DNA of 64,000 bases from an uncultured Bacteroidota bacterium (lineage in GTDB: Bacteria; Bacteroidota; Bacteroidia; Chitinophagales; Chitinophagaceae). Where the stretch lies: the NCBI GenBank assembly GCA_903905065.1, contig CAIVEW010000025.1:1-64000 (forward strand). Direction: 5' to 3'. A program made the translations under genes and the position numbers. Each line of letters starts with the position of its first letter. Position 1 is the first letter of the stretch. The notes under the pieces are model-generated. The model ran no database searches. It had not been told where the DNA came from and saw nothing but the letters and a program-made list of their open reading frames with translations. This document shows positions 60,795-64,000 of this stretch, in pieces.

Positions 60795-61961
60795 TTAAAT
60801 TTGCTTTCCTGGATAAAAATAATCGTACATTTTTTCAACAAAAGATGATTTTTCGGCAAGGAGATGAAGGTTACGTGGTGTAAACAATACCACAACACAA
60901 TCCGTGCCTGATAACTGTTTTTGCCAGTTATAGTTTGCGATTTTCAAAGACTCTCCGTTGACATCAATGATTTTCTGGTTCCAGACGGACTTAAAGTAAT
61001 ACCAGAATTCCCATTCTGAGTTTGTGGATTGCATAAATCCGAAGTGTATCCATTGCCACGTAAAGCTATCTCCTATATAGATAGTTTTCGGTCTCGTTTT
61101 TGTGCCGTCATTGTAATAAAGGAAGTCGGGATAGCAATAGGTTTCTTTTGTGATCGGGAACATCAGGTTGGCAAACTTCACGAAATCATTATCCTCATCT
61201 CTTGCTGTCTCCGAATAATGCATTGCCGTAAGTTTAAGCTCCGGCATTTTTATTTTCCTTTCCTTTTCAATAAATTTTATCATTGTGTCCGCTGCAAGCA
61301 GGCTACCATAAACACTCCAGTGATAACCCTGTTTTAATATTATTGGATTTCGGGTAGTGTCTTTCATAGCCATGAACAAAGCATTGTAGTCCAGTTGTTT
61401 GATCTTCAGTGAATCACCTATGGCTCTGAATGTTTCATAATCGCTAATTGTTCTTTTGTGATTCGGCTTCAGCAGATCGGGTATTTTTTCAGGGATATAA
61501 TATGGTTTTGACGGCGCATAAGCAAAAACGAATGTCTTGCCCAACCGTTCCAGTGTATCCTGTATGCATTTCATTTTTATCAGCTCTTTCCGTGCCACTT
61601 CCGCTCCCATATAGGTTACACCTTCGTACTCATCAACATACTCTTTGTCAAAAAGGTAATTGTCGTGACCTATATAAGCATTTTCCGCGTGCAGCTTTTT
61701 GAAGAGCCAGAATTCTATCTGGTTACTCATCCTGATAAGGTCTGGCCGGAAGCCAATATTGTCATTGATGTAAAGCGTTTTTTGTTTTTCGTAGCTGCCA
61801 TCGAACCATGTTGACAGGCGGAACTTAATATTTTCAGTGGGCATTGATACGCCGGTCAGCCCCTTGCTTTTAATAACAGGAAAGGCGCGTTCCAGCGGCG
61901 GCAATACGATGATCAAAGACAAGAAGTAAAACAGCCATTTTTTTGCAGCTTTATTTTCCAT
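60795..61961 (-). CDS. AlgX/AlgJ-like SGNH O-acetyltransferase-type protein (copy 2, orphan)
   Basis: A 388-residue paralogue of the protein at 34368-35525. The same order of motifs is seen: signal-anchor (KWLFYFLSLIIVLPPLE), NDNIGFRPDLIRMSNQIEFWLF, YLFDKEYVDEYEG, FVFAYAPSKPYYIPE, LKQGYHWSVYGSLLAADTMI and IYIGDSFTWQWI. His is at about residue 214 and Ser at about 299, the same 85-residue spacing as in copy 1, and Gly again replaces the Asp of the AlgX DxH motif. No MBOAT partner is adjacent. It lies between rpoN (convergent) and mfd (same strand, 48 bp). The ATG at 61961 is preferred. Confidence 0.82.
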   Translation of the reverse strand: MENKAAKKWLFYFLSLIIVLPPLERAFPVIKSKGLTGVSMPTENIKFRLSTWFDGSYEKQKTLYINDNIGFRPDLIRMSNQIEFWLFKKLHAENAYIGHDNYLFDKEYVDEYEGVTYMGAEVARKELIKMKCIQDTLERLGKTFVFAYAPSKPYYIPEKIPDLLKPNHKRTISDYETFRAIGDSLKIKQLDYNALFMAMKDTTRNPIILKQGYHWSVYGSLLAADTMIKFIEKERKIKMPELKLTAMHYSETARDEDNDFVKFANLMFPITKETYCYPDFLYYNDGTKTRPKTIYIGDSFTWQWIHFGFMQSTNSEWEFWYYFKSVWNQKIIDVNGESLKIANYNWQKQLSGTDCVVVLFTPRNLHLLAEKSSFVEKMYDYFYPGKQI

Positions 61962-62009
61962 AACTAACAAATTGCCATTTTCCGGCTAACAAGATAATGA
62001 AAATACTGC

Positions 62010-64000
62010 TTATTGCTTAGCCATCCCTTTCAAAAACGCCAGCACATCGTTCATGGCTTTCATCCTGTCCACCACCAGCAGGAAATTCTTACCTACTTGT
62101 TTCAGGCGGGCATTTTTTGTTTGCGTCTGGATGTATTTAAGGATGTGATTGAAGGTGTCTGATTCAAAGTAAGGCGATTCGGGATTGCTCACAAAGTAAA
62201 GGCGCATCTGCTGGTTTTTCAGGATAAGCTTTTCGAAACCCAGTTCCTGTGCTATCTGCCGGCAACGTAACGTGGTAAACAGGTCCTTGACCTGCTCCGG
62301 TATTGGCCCAAAGCGATCGGTAAGTTCAGTGGCGAATTTATTTAAGTCTTCCTCGTTTTCAATATCATCCAACTGTGTGTACAACGACAGACGCTCTGTG
62401 ATATTTGTTACGTACGAATCAGGTATCAGTATTTCGAGGTCGGTATCTATTGTGCAGTCACTTACGAAGTCCTTCTTACGGTTGATTTCGTCTGCGAACA
62501 CTTCTTTGAAATCGGTAGTGCGGAGTTCCCGCATTGCCTCGGCAAGTATCTTCTGGTACATTTCAAAGCCGATCTCTGCGATGAACCCACTTTGTTCGCC
62601 GCCCAGCAAGTTGCCTGCTCCACGAATGTCCAGATCACGCATGGCGATCTGGAAGCCGCTGCCTAACTCATTGAACTGTTCCAAGGTCTGCAACCGCTTA
62701 CGGCTGTCGCTTGGCAACATGCTCATAGGTGGGGCTACCAGGTAGCAGAACGCCTTTTTATTGCTCCTGCCAACACGCCCGCGCAGCTGATGGAGATCGC
62801 TGAGCCCAAATTGATGTGCATTATTGATAATGATCGTATTGGCATTGGCTATGTCCACACCGCTTTCCACGATGTTAGTACAGCACAGTACATCGAATTC
62901 CTTCTCTATAAAATTAAACAGGGCTTCCTCTAACTGGTGTCCTTCCATCTGTCCATGTGCCATGCCTATGCGAAGATCAGGGCAGAGGTTGCGGAGCAGT
63001 GTTGCCATCTCAGGCAGGCTCTGTACGCGATTGTGTACAAAGAACACCTGCCCGCCACGCTCTGCTTCATAGTATATGGCATCTCGGATGGCGTACTCAT
63101 CAAAAACCAGTACCTCCGTTTGGACGGGTTGTCTATTGGGTGGCGGCGTGTTGATGATGCTCAGGTCACGGGCATTCATCAATGAGAATTGCAGTGTACG
63201 CGGTATTGGTGTCGCTGTGAGGGTGAGTGTATCCACACTGGCTTTCAGCTCCCGTAGTTTTTCTTTTGATGACACCCCGAATTTTTGTTCTTCGTCTATG
63301 ATCAGGATACCGAGATCTTTGAATTTCACATCCTTGCCCAACAAGCCATGCGTACCAATGACGATATCTATTTTACCTTCCTCCAGTTTCTTAAATATCT
63401 CTTTCTTTTCCTTTGCAGACCGGAAGCGGTTCACATAATCCACGTTCGCCGGGAAATCCTTTAAACGCTCTTTGAATGTATTATAATGCTGGAAGGCGAG
63501 GATTGTAGTTGGAACCAATATAGCGGCTTGCTTGCTGTCGCCCACGGCTTTAAACGCAGCACGCACTGCTATCTCTGTTTTGCCAAAGCCTACATCGCCG
63601 CATACCAGCCTATCCATGGGAGCAGGTGTTTCCATATCACGTTTTACGTCTGCGGTTGCCTTGGCCTGGTCTGGTGTATCTTCATAGAAGAATGATGCTT
63701 CCAATTCGGTTTGCAAATAACTGTCCGGTGAAAACGCGAATCCCTGCGACGCCTTACGCTTGGCGTATAGTTTTATCAGGTCAGCAGCAATGTCTTTTAC
63801 CTGCTTCTTGGTTTTGTTTTTTAGTTTCTGCCAGGCGTCGCTGCCCAGTTTGTTTACCCGTGGGGCCGCCCCTTCCTTACCGGTGTACTTACTTATTTTG
63901 TGGAGTGAATTAATATTCACATACAGCACATCATTGTCTTTGTACAATATGCGGATAGCTTCCTGCAGGTTGCCATTCACTTCTATTTTCTGCAGCCCGC
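62010..64000 (-). CDS. mfd: Transcription-repair coupling factor Mfd (partial, N-terminal part outside the window)
   Basis: Mfd removes stalled RNA polymerase from DNA lesions and recruits UvrA. The visible 663 codons start within the RNA polymerase-interacting (CarD-like) domain (KIEVNGNLQEAIRILYKDND, then LHKISKYTGKEG). Next come the translocase domain (Walker A CGDVGFGKTEIAV, DEEQ box IIDEEQKFGV, and RIGMAHGQMEGHQLEEAL, LRGRVGRSNKKAFCYL) and the C-terminal TRCF domain (DFVSDCTIDTDLEILIPD). The frame stays open to the right edge. An apparent GTG start at 63980 is internal. Confidence 0.96.
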   Translation of the reverse strand, partial: GLQKIEVNGNLQEAIRILYKDNDVLYVNINSLHKISKYTGKEGAAPRVNKLGSDAWQKLKNKTKKQVKDIAADLIKLYAKRKASQGFAFSPDSYLQTELEASFFYEDTPDQAKATADVKRDMETPAPMDRLVCGDVGFGKTEIAVRAAFKAVGDSKQAAILVPTTILAFQHYNTFKERLKDFPANVDYVNRFRSAKEKKEIFKKLEEGKIDIVIGTHGLLGKDVKFKDLGILIIDEEQKFGVSSKEKLRELKASVDTLTLTATPIPRTLQFSLMNARDLSIINTPPPNRQPVQTEVLVFDEYAIRDAIYYEAERGGQVFFVHNRVQSLPEMATLLRNLCPDLRIGMAHGQMEGHQLEEALFNFIEKEFDVLCCTNIVESGVDIANANTIIINNAHQFGLSDLHQLRGRVGRSNKKAFCYLVAPPMSMLPSDSRKRLQTLEQFNELGSGFQIAMRDLDIRGAGNLLGGEQSGFIAEIGFEMYQKILAEAMRELRTTDFKEVFADEINRKKDFVSDCTIDTDLEILIPDSYVTNITERLSLYTQLDDIENEEDLNKFATELTDRFGPIPEQVKDLFTTLRCRQIAQELGFEKLILKNQQMRLYFVSNPESPYFESDTFNHILKYIQTQTKNARLKQVGKNFLLVVDRMKAMNDVLAFLKGMAKQ

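Overview
The window is about 64 kb of ordinary chromosome from a member of the Bacteroidota, most likely a Chitinophagales/Sphingobacteriales-type genome. Support comes from several promoters with the Bacteroidota -7 box TAnnTTTG, a TonB with the phylum's N-terminal signature, an ExbB-ExbD-ExbD-TonB operon, many SPII lipoproteins, and short intergenic palindromes of the CCCCTAAAGGGG and CCTGCC-n4-GGCAGG types. No rRNA, tRNA, phage, transposase, plasmid or CRISPR signature was seen. The placement below phylum level is inference.

Layout. 1-2.0 kb: a TPR histidine kinase and its response regulator (cut by the window edge). 2.2-4.6 kb: a secreted protein, asnS and a half-length TauE permease. 5.0-8.3 kb: the exbB-exbD1-exbD2-tonB energy-transduction operon. 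8.4-9.8 kb: a GNAT enzyme, a cysteine-free thioredoxin-fold protein and a small lipoprotein. 10-16 kb: a TolC/adaptor/HAE1-type RND efflux operon. 16-20.2 kb: an OmpH-like lipoprotein, an APC amino-acid permease, a heptose-7-phosphate kinase and a full-length TauE permease. 20.2-24.2 kb: a molybdenum cofactor cluster (moaD, moaE facing mobA, moaC, moeA, moaA). 24.3-30.1 kb: a repeat-containing secreted protein, uvrA, a VWA protein and pyrH. 30.3-39.6 kb: envelope functions (a polytopic membrane protein, an MBOAT plus AlgX-like O-acetylation pair, an acyltransferase-3) with gcvT, clpP, an AraC regulator and a DUF983 protein between them. 40-42 kb: a small His-rich protein and the zinc-ribbon/Nif3-like pair. 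42.2-53.7 kb: a heavy-metal RND locus (czcC-czcB-czcA1, OmpR regulator, histidine kinase, czcA2). 53.8-64 kb: an outer-membrane protein, folD, queE, uppP, a cupin, a TerB-like protein, alanine dehydrogenase, rpoN, a second AlgX-like protein and the 3' part of mfd.

How the genes work together. Two separate tripartite export machines are encoded, one of the drug/organic-solute class and one of the metal class with its own two-component system. The MBOAT and AlgX-like genes probably O-acylate an exported glycan. The Moco genes make molybdopterin, but no molybdoenzyme is visible here.

No clearly new multi-gene system was found. The most unusual signals are: a tandem pair of czcA genes flanking their regulators, with a sharply bounded, nearly identical 171-bp 3' tract that looks like gene conversion; two AlgX/AlgJ-like paralogues that both lack the usual catalytic Asp; folD and an araC gene whose -7 boxes lie so close to the ATG that the mRNAs should be leaderless; a terminator-like hairpin inside the exbB-exbD operon; and short hairpins flanked by possible 7-8 bp duplications.
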